From Rhodiola kirilowii (taxonomy: Eukaryota > Streptophyta > Magnoliopsida > Saxifragales > Crassulaceae), in NCBI GenBank assembly GCA_033675215.1, contig CM066201.1, forward strand, positions 11,284,001 through 11,348,000: 64,000 nucleotides of DNA, written 5' to 3'. The notes beneath the pieces are model-generated. The model saw only the letters and a program-made list of their open reading frames with translations. It did not search any database and had not been told where the DNA came from. Made by a program: the position numbers and the translations under genes. How positions within the stretch are numbered: the stretch's first letter is position 1; each line of letters starts with the position of its first letter. Shown here piece by piece: positions 21,662 to 32,056 of this stretch.

Positions 21662-22649
21662 ACAAGCAGATACAACTTTTCTGGAACAAGTTGGAGCATA
21701 TGGAATGTTTCCTAATCCAGATTAGGAAACACAGTCAACCGTTGGAGATTAAGGCGGTTGCAGGTGGAAGGATAGAAGTTGGAAGTTTCCTATTTCAGAT
21801 TAGGAAACGTGTTTCAACCGATGTAGCACAACTTAGACGCAGCAGATAATATCCGAGAATGGATTTGGCAAGTCAGTGCTTGATGAATATCGAAGTTATC
21901 TAAAGAGTCGGTTGAGAGGTTACTTGCGCTTGAAGATAACTTAGCAAAGAAGATAATCAAAGGTTTCTTAAACAGAGTTAGAGATATTTGAAGGATTATA
22001 TATAAGAAGATATGCGCAAGGATTTAGGAAAGATTTCCTAAAGATATAGGCGGTTAAGATTAGGAATCCTATTCAATTTAGGGTTTCTACCGCACTATAT
22101 AAGTAAGGCTAATGCTTCGGTATTAGTCAGCACTTACGGAGAAATTACTCACACTCACATTCATTGAAGGGAGGTGGAGGCAAACGGCCGGTGAACTAAT
22201 CACTCTAATTATTCACTGTGCTCGGATTCAGTCTGTTCTAGTGCTCGGCAGACTGATCGAAGAACAACTCAATGATACACGTACTGGTGTTCTTACTGCG
22301 CATTCGTGGAAAGCGCTGATTCTCACGGATAATCATATTGGTGGAATTGGAGGCGAGGCTCTGATCTAGGGGGAGACCTAATTGGCAATTACTAGAGTGT
22401 CCAAGGCTCGGGTAGTTTAAGAGGGAGTCTATAAACGGTAAAACCTATACTCGCAATACTCGTTATTAGTGAATTGCTATCCACCGGGCTAAGAGACTGC
22501 CCCCCAGATGTAGGCTCGTTAACGCCGAACTGGGTAACAACTTTGCGTGTCGTTTAATTTCCACACTATATTTATTTTTGCATAAGTTGTTCTAGATATT
22601 GTTCTGCACTCGACCAGAACAACATCTCAACTACCACGAGAAGATTTCA
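21662..22649 (+). repeat. 5' LTR of E, 3' part
   Basis: 988 bp ending TTTCA just before the primer site; its start was displaced by B. Contains two palindromes: 21706-21731 (perfect 11-bp arms TGTTTCCTAAT and ATTAGGAAACA) and 21785-21808 (arms GTTTCCTA and TAGGAAAC). A TATA box (TATATAA) lies at 22096-22102. No matching 3' LTR is in the window. Confidence 0.75.
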
Positions 22650-22651
22650 AT

Positions 22652-22663
22652 TGGTATCAGAGC
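22652..22663 (+). other. primer-binding site of E (initiator tRNA-Met)
   Basis: TGGTATCAGAGC, two bases after the LTR end; the standard Ty1/copia primer site, complementary to the 3' end of plant initiator tRNA-Met. Confidence 0.9.
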
Positions 22664-22695
22664 AAATACTTAACACATAGAGTAAGATCTGAAGG

Positions 22696-24190
22696 TTGTT
22701 TGAGATGGATTTGAGAGAAGGGAAGAACATCACGCGACCACCGCTGCTAGAAGGAAACAAGTATGGCCACTGGAGAGTACGAATGAAGGCTTTCCTGAAG
22801 TCACATGATGAATCAGTTTGGGAAGCTATTGAAAATTGGTGGACACATCCAATGACTATTGACGAAGCTGGTAAGACATGACCTCTCGCGAAGATACTAT
22901 GGACTGAGGGACAAAAGAAGACTGAGGCTTCCTACTCCAAAGCAATGAATGCCATATTCTCAGGAGTTAATAGGAAGAACTTCAAGATGATCTCAACCTG
23001 CAAAATTTCCAAGAAAGCTTGGGACATATTACAAACGGCTCATAAAGGTACGGCCAAGGTCAAAATATCTAGAATGGAGATGGTCACGTCAAAATTCAAA
23101 AATCTGAGAATGCAGGAGGACGAGACCATAGCTGACTTAAACACAAGAGTTCTTGATATCTCTAATGAATCATTTTCTCTTGGAGAGCCCATGACCGAAG
23201 AGACGCTGGTGAGAAAGGTGCTGAGGTCACTACCAAAGCGGTAAGCAATGAAGGCTCTCACAGTCAAGGAAGCACACGATGTGAAGATCATGAGGCTCGA
23301 TGAACTTATGGGATCCCTACACTCTCATGAGATGGAGATGGATGAACAGGAACAACTCATGAAGGTGAAGAGTGTTGGTCTGAAAGTTGAAGTTTCTGGT
23401 GTTCAGGACAAAGCAAGGGAGATGTCTGAACAACAGTACGCCTTGTTTACTAAAAACTTTGGAAAATTCATGAAAACTCAGTCCACTAAAGGGTTTGATC
23501 GTGGTCAGTCACCAAGCTCAAATTTCCAGAAGGAGGGTAAATTTTATAAGAGAAACAAATCTGGAGACTTGAATCATGACAACAAAGGCAAAGGGATTCA
23601 ATGCAGAGAATGCGAAGGATACAAACATATCCAGGCAGAATGTATCAACACACAGGAGAAGAAGAATGCCTATGCTGTCAACTGGAGTGACAGTGAATCT
23701 GATCAGGAAGGTGAGTCAAATAACTTTGTGGCTCTTGCTAGCTGTGTCAGCCAGGAAGAAGAAAGAAGCAAAGTAGCAGAGTCAAAGACATCTGCAGAGG
23801 ACCACACACAATACTCAAGTTGCAGTGATGATGAAGAATTCACTGATGAAGAGTTTGCTAACAAGTACAAGGAGTTATTCCAGGAATGGCTGAATGAAGT
23901 TGAGCGGAACAAGAAACATCATAGCAACCTGGCAGATCTGAAGGAAGAAAAAGGAAAAGAAACTGCTGTCCTTGTTGCTCAGAAGGTGGAACAACAACAG
24001 ACAATCACTTATCTTAAAGCCCAGCTGATTGAAGCAAAAGAAGAATGAGCTGAACTTGTTGCACAGAAGGCCGAGCTACTGGAAGTTGTGTCATCTTTGA
24101 AGATTCAGATTGAATCAAACCAAGGTGAACATCCAGATATAGTAGATGATCTAAAGATGAAGAATGCTGCCCTACAATGAAGAGAGGTAA
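22696..24190 (+). pseudogene. gag region of Sirevirus E
   Basis: Recognisable copia gag (UBN2-type) stretches run through this region: PPLLEGNKYGHWRVRMKAFL near the start, KISKKAWDILQTAHKGTAKVK, DLNTRVLDISNESFSLGEP and MRLDELMGSLHSHEMEMDEQ. A CCHC zinc knuckle (CRECEGYKHIQAEC) follows, then an acidic stretch (DSESDQEGE) and a long helical, E/K-rich tail that looks like a coiled coil. The protein would package the element's RNA. The acidic-helical tail after the knuckle is usual in SIRE-like gag. Broken, several interruptions. The region ends near the junction with insertion G. Confidence 0.8.
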
Positions 24191-24260
24191 ATCTACTTAA
24201 TATTGCGGATGCCTTGAAATGTTAGATTGAGACAGATGAACTTGTTCATGTATCAAGTTT

Positions 24261-24570
24261 GAGACGATCCCGAGAATGCAGTCCAGGAGCCTAAAAACCA
24301 TATAGTGCGAGACGATCCCGAGAATGCAGTCCAGGAGCCTAAAAAGGGCTATCTCCCGAAACATCCAGAATAATTTGCATCTCAGCACGGAGGTACAAGT
24401 ATCAAGTTTCTTCTATTTATTTACACAGTTCAATTTGGTAATAAGTAAGTAATGCATGAATTAAGATAAGTCTAGTCCCACAGTCTAACTTTCATATTTT
24501 AAAAAAGCTTACTTAGTGCCGCCCTTTAATAGCATTATTCGGGACGAACAACTAAAAGTGTGGGGTGATC
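24261..24570 (+). other. orphan 3' internal tail of G left of its first LTR
   Basis: Matches 30140-30418, the end of G's own 3' noncoding region, including the polypurine tract (24554-24565) directly before the LTR. Its first part carries a 47-bp direct duplication (units beginning GAGACGATCCCGAGAATG at 24261 and 24308). Such a tail is expected if G was once a tandem LTR-internal-LTR-internal-LTR array, as A is now, that lost its left part. The join to E gag at about 24260 is approximate. Confidence 0.75.
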
Positions 24571-27500
24571 TGATGGACCATAATTATACGAATCATAAAC
24601 ACAGTTAAACCCACTAAATTAGACCTTTTGTCTATTTAACTTTTGCTTGTTAGTTCCGATATATATCTACAGGGTATTTTGGAGCCTAGACAGAATACAC
24701 GCTAAGGAGAGGATTTTACGCTGAAAATATATTACGAGTCAGTCCAAGGTCACGATCAGACGCTGAATGAAGAAATCTCAAGATCCTGACGTGGAATCAC
24801 TCAATACAAATCCAACCGAGGAACAACCAAAGTCAGTCCGGGGATGAAATACACCGATAGTTTTGTGAAAACGTCACAAAACCACACAAAACTCATCCTT
24901 TTGCCCAAGGTGACCGGTGGATTTCGGGAGAGGTGACCAAAGGAGGAAGCTTCCCCCCCTTTCTTCACCCACAACCGGCGGCTTCTACCTCCATGGAGCT
25001 CACCATGGATGAGAGCCATGTGCTCTCATCTTAGCCCTCCATTCCCCTCTCCTTTGGCTATAAATAAGAGCCCTCCCCTCTCATTTGTATCAATCTGATG
25101 GACCAAAGTTATACGAGTCAGAAACACAGTTAAACCCACCAAATTAGACTGTTTGTCTATCTAACTTCTACGTGTTAGTCCCGATATATTTCCACAGGGC
25201 ATTTTAGAGACTGAAGTGAAAACACGCTAAGGAGAGGATTTTATGCTGAAAAGATAACAAGAGTTAATCCAAGGTCAAGATCATATGCCGACTGAAGAAA
25301 TATCAAGGACCCTGACGTTGAATTGACCATAACAAATTAATCAGAAGAATCAGGAGTGGAGTCAAGACAGCCCGGGGAAGAAACACATTGACAGTTTTGT
25401 GAAAAGACTGCACAAAACTGTACAAAACTCACATTTGGGCAAGATGACCGACCACTTGAAGAAGTGGTGGCCAAAGGAGGAGCTCCTCCTCCTTCCACCA
25501 CCGGCAACCGGCGGCTCCTCCACCCATGGTGACCGGCGGCTTTGCTCCTCCTCCACATGGCACCTCCTCCTTCCTCCTCTTCTCCTCCCTTGGATCAAAA
25601 GACATGTGCATCCATCTCCACCACCCATCTCCTCCCATTTTGGCTATAAAAGGAGGAGCTCCTCCTCTTCACAAACACACCAAAATCCAATTTCACTTCT
25701 CTCTCTAGAAGTTGTAATATTTGTAATGTTGTAATTTTGCTTGGAAATAAAGGAAAGCTCCCTTGGCGCTTCAACGGTTGTAAGTATCTCTTAGTATTTA
25801 TTTATTTAACTGTTGTCTTTAATTCCTTAGTATAATGTTTAGCGCGATGAATAGTAGCTAAACTTGTAGTTCGGTCTAAGGGGCGCACTTGTATTATAAA
25901 ATGTTTTAAGACTGTTAACTTAGTGTCTAGTCTTAGTATTCAAAACTTGTTCTATGTGCCATATATAGTCAGAGTTTCCAAGGTTGAGTGGATGCTGTAA
26001 CAAGCAAAGCTCTTCTGTGGGAATTCGTGATCATACTCAGGTAGTGGAAGCTGTAACAAGCAAAGCTATCTGAGGAGTTCGACTCATCCTAAACCCCATC
26101 TGGTCGAGCGTAACTGTGAGATCAGGTGGATGCACCCAGGCTAGCATACCTTAGGGTATTGGCGCAAGACTGAAATAGAACAGGAGTTGCTTTAAACCAG
26201 TGTTGCAAGTCTTGAGCTGTAACTAGCCTCGATTCACCGTTTGAATACTTAGATGATTCACTAATGGTCAATGATAAACAGGATATAATACAAGTCCCCT
26301 GAAACCGAACATTTCTCTTTAATTATAATCTGTAATTTACTTTCCAGTATTAAAATCAACCAACCAACCAATCAATCAATCAAAATAGCTGGGTAGCTTT
26401 AAAACCAACCAACCGACCTTAAACACGCTCTCACGCTGCATAATCCCCCCGAAGAACAATTATTCCCCTAGTTCCCTTGGGTTCGACCCCTACTTACCAA
26501 GTACTACCCAGTAGTATAGTTGCGAGTAGCGGACTATTATAAATTTATTTGCACAATCGCTTTGACGACGAGCGGTTCTGTCACAATCCCAAAATCACAT
26601 ACACTTCTCTCTCTAGAAAGTTTGGCATTTGTAAGTTTGGTTTTCAATATATAATACTCCTGTTGGTTCTTGAGTATTATAGTTCGGTCTTGAGTACTCC
26701 TGTCGGTTCTTGAGTACTCAAGCTTTTCTTTATTCTCGAGGACTCTTGTCGGTTCTTGAAGTACTCACCCCTTTCCCTTACTTACTGTCTTTCAAAAACT
26801 GTAAGTACTTAGCTATGGTATCCACCTCTATGGATATTCGTAGCTAAACTCTTCATTCGGTTGAAGGGGTGTACTTGTATTATAAAATGTTTTAGACTAT
26901 TTTAGTGTTTTTTCTCTGTATTCAAAACTTGTTCTATGTGCCATATATTAGGTCAGACCTTCCAAGGTTGAGTGGATGCTTGAAATGGCAAAACTCTTCC
27001 GTGGAAGTTCGTGAACATACTCGGGTAAGTGGATGCTTGAAATGGCAAAGCTTATCTGAGGAGTTCGATCTCTCTCAAACACCATTTGGATACATCGGAA
27101 AAGATTGTCCAATGGATGCACGTAGGCTAGTATACCTTGAAATGGGGTGCTAGTCTAAGTAGAACAAGGGCTCTACGTTTTTTTGCAAAAGATTAGACAG
27201 TGTTGCAAGTCGAGTGCTTGAAATGGCCTTGATTCACTTTCGAACACTTTTGCAAAAGACTAGACAGTGTGGCAAATCGAGCGCTTGAAATGGCCTTGAT
27301 ACACGTTTGAATACTTAGAAGGATTACTAAAATGATAAAACAGGCTATGATGCAAGGCCCCCGAAACCGAATGCTTTCCTTAAATTACGAAACCCCCCTG
27401 TCTTTACTTTCCTAGTATAACTGCCTTAATCAACTGCACTCACCATCCGGAGGACTCGCAAATCACGCATCACCCACTGTAAGTCTTTCTTTTTATTTTT

Positions 27501-27761
27501 TAGTATTTATTTTTCTGTAATTTACTTTCCGCACTAAAAACCAAAACAACCAAAAAAAGGTCACTTAGTTATAACCGCTAAAATCCCAATCAACCTTAAA
27601 ACATGCTCCCTCGCTGTACGATTCCCTCAAAGAATAACTTATCCCCCTAATTCCCTTGGGTTCGACCCCTACTTACCACTTGCTACCCAGTAGTGAAGTC
27701 GCGAGTAGCAGATTTATAAATTTATTTGTACACATTGCCTCGCGACAAGGCAGTGCTGTCA
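24571..27761 (+). repeat. left LTR of G (about 1698 bp, interrupted by H)
   Basis: Segments 24571-25095 and 26589-27761. TATA box at 25059-25065. Hairpin units at 26650-26681 (arms TATAATACTC and GAGTATTATA) and 26689-26722 (arms CTTGAGTACTC and GAGTACTCAAG) with loops CTGTTGGTTCTT and CTGTCGGTTCTT, plus a degenerate third. Mid-leader stem at 26809-26847. The word GCTTGAAATGGC or a variant recurs five times between 26970 and 27300. U5-end stem at 27733-27755 (8-bp arms CATTGCCT and AGGCAGTG). Confidence 0.88.
25096..26583 (+). mobile_element. solo LTR H (C-type Athila LTR, 1488 bp)
   Basis: Complete LTR from TGATGGACCA to CTGTCA, flanked by the perfect 5-bp duplication CAATC (25091-25095 and 26584-26588). 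Closely related to the LTRs of C, so it is a solo LTR of the C family. TATA box at 25645-25651. Two GGCGGCT (inverted GCC-box) motifs lie in U3. Mid-leader stem at 25837-25863, U5-end stem at 26555-26577 (arms AATCGCT and AGCGGTT). It entered G's LTR a short distance downstream of that LTR's TATA box. Confidence 0.92.
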
Positions 27762-27764
27762 AAT

Positions 27765-27782
27765 TAGCGCCGTTGCCGGGGA
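27765..27782 (+). other. primer-binding site of G (tRNA-Asp type, variant)
   Basis: TAGCGCCGTTGCCGGGGA; one base near the LTR differs from the common TGGCGCC form. Confidence 0.8.
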
Positions 27783-27834
27783 ATTAGCAATCGGATTAGT
27801 TGTTCTTTTCTTTCCCTTCCCTTCTCATTTCCTC

Positions 27835-29012
27835 ATGACGCTACCCACTACGTATGCATGGACAACAAGACATCTTCCCCTGTTCGGAGGTACGGATGGA
27901 GAAGACCCAGTACTACACTGCCGAAACTTTCACCACGTTTGCTGCCACATAAAACCTGCAAATGAAATGTTAGAGGAATTTAAGCTTAAATGCTTCAAAT
28001 TTTCTTTAACTGATTTTGCGATGATTTGGTATTACACATCAACCGCTAATCGTGCAGAATATTTTGTGGACCTTTGCGTTCCATTCCTGAAGGAATTCCC
28101 CCCCTATCATTACGCCAAAAAACCCGTGAGAAGATCATGTGCCTTCAACAATCCCGGGATGAGACTTTGGACGAATACTACACGAACTATGACACCATCG
28201 TCTCAAGCTGCCCGCACCATGGATTCACGGAGGTGTTTCTTCTTCAAAAATTCCTTTGTGGGATAAGGGCCGATGAGTTCTCAAGGATCAATGACGCAGT
28301 AGGAGGATCAGCCGTGCACTTATCCCTGACTCAAATATGGGATGTTATAAATGACCTGGCCGCAACCACAAAACGAATACCCCAAACTGATAGAGGAATG
28401 CAGATAGAAGAAGCTGGTCCAGAGACATACGAAGAAGAAACTCCCGAGCCATCAGAAGATTGGGATATAGAAAGTATCGGGAGCAACGAGGAAAAACCTT
28501 CATGGGAACTGAATGCCATGTCAGCAATGGAAGAAGTCCAGAATACCACCAGCATGCTGCCCGAGCCATACCCAGCTATTATCACCCAAGCATCCGAGAC
28601 CATCTACGACCAGATCCTCACAAACAGACAAGACAAGGCAGAACCAAGCCTTAAGATGCAAGCTTCCCGACTTTTCCCCTTGATCAATAGGCAAATTGCA
28701 GAAAACTATGTGATCCATGAAGAGGATGAAAAGAGGATGGGAAAAGGGCCTGAGCAGAACGACTCCTCGATGGAGCATGTTTTCGCCATGACTGGACAAG
28801 GCAGCCCTAAACACCAGAAAACCCAGTTCAAGAGACTAGTAGTAAAGGGTCCCTCACCTTCTCAGAGACGTTGGAAGGAGAAATCACAAGAACAATGGGA
28901 ACAGGACCCAAGCACATCATCTCACAAGAAATCGGGGAAAGGCAAGGCAAAAATCAACATAGGAACAGTGGCGAAATACGACCTAAGCCACCCATGGGAT
29001 CCAAACCAGTGA
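27835..29012 (+). pseudogene. gag-like coding region of non-autonomous Athila G
   Basis: Starts MTLPTTYAWTTRHLPLFGGT and shows FKLKCFKFSLTDFAMIWYYT, QQSRDETLDEYYTNYDTIV, CPHHGFTEVFLLQKFL and LSLTQIWDVINDLAATTKR, a divergent plant Ty3 gag of the same type as D. The C-terminal half is acidic then basic and ends KYDLSHPWDPNQ. That end matches the end of the integrase region in B and C, not any gag, which suggests that the element arose from a longer ancestor that kept its first and last coding parts. No zinc knuckle, protease, RT or integrase is seen. Probably supplied particles, or only a packaging signal, with enzymes from a C-like partner. Broken, one or two interruptions. Confidence 0.8.
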
Positions 29013-30418
29013 TCCAAGAATGAGGTACTGTCGAGCCAACGACGTTAAACAAAGGCACTGGTCGGGAGGTAACCCGACACCTATCTTACTTTCTGTCTTT
29101 TATTTTTCTGTCATTTAGTTTTTTCCGTAAGTCGCTCTCACCCACTTGGTGCATAGAAGAAATGACTATTCAGGAATCGGACTTGGGTCCAACATTAAGC
29201 CAGCTAGGCCTACGCCAAGAGTTCAAGGCCCCAGCCGAACTCCCTCGATTATCCAGCCTCATGCCATGTCGATTCACTCGACACCTTAAAGGGAGTTCTG
29301 TTCTTCCCTTTTCCTTAATGTCATTTCCTTCTCATAATGTCTGCTTGCATGGCTTTTGAACTAAGTCTTGCTGAAAGGCACGCCTTCGTTCAAAAGTGTG
29401 GGGTGAGAACCACCTGTGTACATAACATGTTTTTCTTTTCCTTTTTTAATATTATCTTTTTGAAAATATGAACTTGAGAATGTGAAAAAGATAGATCTAA
29501 AATTCATGCATTTACCTTGTGAAAATTCAACTGTCTAAAAACTTAGAACGTAACTTCTCATTTGTCCCTTTGTGCTGAGATAAACTAGGGATGTGGAGTT
29601 GACATAAACTGCCCTAGAGAGGCTTGGCAAGCAATCGAATGATCGAATCTAACTATATGGTTTTCAAAGTCAGTGGAGGCTGCACTTCGGGTTTCAGTGA
29701 AGATTGAAGTCATCTCCGTCATGCAGTGTTTATGCAAAAAGAAAAAAGGCGAGGACGGGAATCAGACCGTCCTATCTCTAGTCAAAGTAGCCGAGAAAAT
29801 AGATGAGCGACCCTCATCTTGACCCGCGCGAAACGGCAAGGATGAGAGGAGCGGGGAGGTATTTCCATATGCTCGCGGGCGACGATTGGACCTCCCAAAA
29901 AGGCTTGAGAAAATGGACTAGCAAGTCACAAAGAAGCAAAAAGGTCAAAGAAGCAAATCAAGAGGTCAAAGGCCCAAAATTGTGAAGGTTTTAACCAAAC
30001 AAAAGTGAATTACTCAAAGAGTCAAATCAAAGGCCAAAGAAGCTGTCCCTCGCCACATAAAAGCTGTCCCTCGCCAAAAAAGAAAATCAAAGACCAAACC
30101 ATTGAAACCCGAACCGAATCACGTTCTAGAGAAAGCTACAAGAAAACCATATAGTGCGAGACGATCCCAAGAATGCAGTCCAGGAGCCTAAAAAGGGCTA
30201 TCTCCCGAAACATCCAGAATAATTTGCATCTCAGCACGGAGGTACAAGTATCAAGTTTCTTCTATTTATTTACACAGTTCAATTTGGTAATAAGTAAGTA
30301 ATGCATGAATTAGGATAAGTCTAGTCCCACAGTCTAACTTTCATATTTTAAAAAGCTTACTTAGTGCCGCCCTTTAATAGCATTGTTCGGGACGAACAAC
30401 TAAAAGTGTGGGGTGATC
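29013..30418 (+). other. 3' noncoding region of G
   Basis: Same layout as B, C and A: GTCGGG / CCCGAC hairpin at 29061-29078, AGGACGG / CCGTCCT hairpin at 29752-29773, small ORF at 29803-29985, and polypurine tract AAAAGTGTGGGG at 30402-30413. High similarity to the autonomous elements marks it as cis-acting sequence. Confidence 0.72.
29803..29985 (+). CDS. small conserved ORF in Athila 3' region (G copy, 60 aa)
   Basis: Starts MSDPHLDPRETARMRGAG, then RYFHMLAGDDWTSQKG, with a basic tail. Compared with the A copy, the first 34 codons show a mix of silent and replacement changes, so neither strong purifying selection nor neutrality can be claimed by eye. Begins about 30 bases after the AGGACGG hairpin in every copy. 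No recognised domain. Confidence 0.4.
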   Translation: MSDPHLDPRETARMRGAGRYFHMLAGDDWTSQKGLRKWTSKSQRSKKVKEANQEVKGPKL

Positions 30419-32056
30419 TGATGGACCATAATTATACGAATCATAAACACAGTTAAACCCACTAAATTAGACCTTTTGTCTATTTAACTTTTGCTTGTTA
30501 GTTCCGATATATATCTACAGGGTATTTTGGAGCCTAGAGAGAATACACGCTAAGGAGAGGATTTTACGCTGAAAATATATTACGAGTCAGTCCAAGGTCA
30601 CGGTCAGACGCTGAATGAAGAAATCTCAAGATCATGACGTGGAATCACTCAATACAAATCCAACCGAGGAACAACCAAAGTCAGTCCGAGGCTGAAATAC
30701 ACCGATAGTTTTGTGAAAACGTCACATAACCACACAAAACTCATCCTTTTGCCCAAGGTGACCGGTGGCTTTCGGGAGAGGTGACCAAAGGAGGAAGCTT
30801 CCCCCCTTTCTTCACCCACAACCGGCGGCTTCTACCTCCATGGAGCTCACCATGGATGAGAGCCATGTGCTCTCATCTTAGCCCTCCATTCCCCTCTCCT
30901 TTGGCTATAAATAAGAGCCCTCCCCTCTCATTTGTATCAATCCCAAAATCACACACACTTCTCTCTCTAGAAAGTTTGGCATTTGTAAGTTTGGTTTTCA
31001 ATATATAATACTCCTGTTGGTTCTTGAGTATTATAGTTTGGTCTTGAGTACTCCTGTCGGTTCTTGAGTACTCAAGCTTTTCTTTATTCTCGAGTACTCT
31101 TGTCGGTTCTTGAAGTACTCACCCCTTTCCCTTACTTACTATCTTTCAAAAACTGTAAGTACTTAGCTATGGTATCCACCTCTATGGATATTCGTAGCTA
31201 AACTCTTCATTCGGTTGAAGGGGTGTACTTGTATTATAAAATGTTTTAGACTATTTTAGTGTTTTTTCTCTGTATTCAAAACTTGTTCTATGTGCCATTT
31301 ATTAGGTCAGAACTTCCAAGGTTGAGTGGATGCTTGAAATGGCAAAGCTTATCTGAGGAGTTCGATCTCTCTCAAACACCATTTGGATACATCGAAAAAG
31401 ATTGTCCAATGGATGCACGTAGGCTAGTATACCTTGAAATGGGGTGCTAGTCTAAGTAGAACAAGGGCTCTACATTTTTTTGCAAAAGATTAGACAGTGT
31501 TGCAAGTCGAGTGCTTGAAATGGCCTTGATTCACTTTCGAACACTTTTGCAAAAGACTAGACAGTGTGGCAAATCGAGCGCTTGAAATGGCCTTGATACA
31601 CGTTTGAATACTTAGAAGGATTACTAAAATGATAAAACAGGTTATGATGCAAGGCCCCCGAAACCGAATGCTTTCCTTAAATTACAAAACCCCTGTCTTT
31701 ACTTTCCTAGTATAACTGCCTTAATCCACTGCACTCACCATCCGGAGGACTCGCAAATCACGCATCACCCACTGTAAGTCTTTCTTATTATTTTTCAGTA
31801 TTTATTTTTCTATAATTTACTTTCCGCACTAAAAACCAAAACAACCAAAAAAAGGTCACTTAGTTATAACCGCTAAAATCCCAATCAACCTTAAAACACG
31901 CTCCCTCGTTGTACGATTCCCTCAAAGAATAACTTATCCCCCTAATTCCCCTGGGTTCGACCCCTACTTACTACTTTCTACCCAGTAGTGAAGTCGCGAG
32001 TAGCGGATTTATAAATTTATTTGTACACATTGCCTCGCGACAAGGCAGTGCTGTCA
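30419..32056 (+). repeat. right LTR of G (1638 bp)
   Basis: Starts TGATGGACCA directly after the polypurine tract and ends CTGTCA at 32056, beside protease-end/integrase sequence of E. TATA box at 30906-30912. Same hairpin array, mid-leader stem, hairpin words and U5-end stem as the left LTR. About 57 bp shorter, with one fewer copy of the word GCTTGAAATGGC; the length difference lies between two copies of a short direct repeat. Confidence 0.88.

Larger units (their letters stand above)
24261..32056 (+). mobile_element. Athila-type non-autonomous element G, with solo LTR H nested in it
   Basis: Two LTRs (24571-27761 including H, and 30419-32056) flank a 2.7-kb internal region with a primer site, a gag-like ORF and the shared 3' noncoding region. 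Unusually, about 310 bp of 3' internal sequence also lies to the left of the first LTR, so the left edge is not an LTR. It is inserted in the pol region of E. The LTRs differ by very roughly 1.5-2% plus one indel between short direct repeats. At 1.3e-8 per site per year this would be around 0.6-0.7 million years. No protease, RT or integrase is seen. Broken, one or two interruptions in gag. Confidence 0.85.

Noticed and set aside
26970-27300. A CRISPR-like array from the regularly repeated leader words
   Set aside because: The repeats are 12-13 nt in fixed LTR contexts, spacers are conserved LTR sequence, and this is a plant nuclear region.
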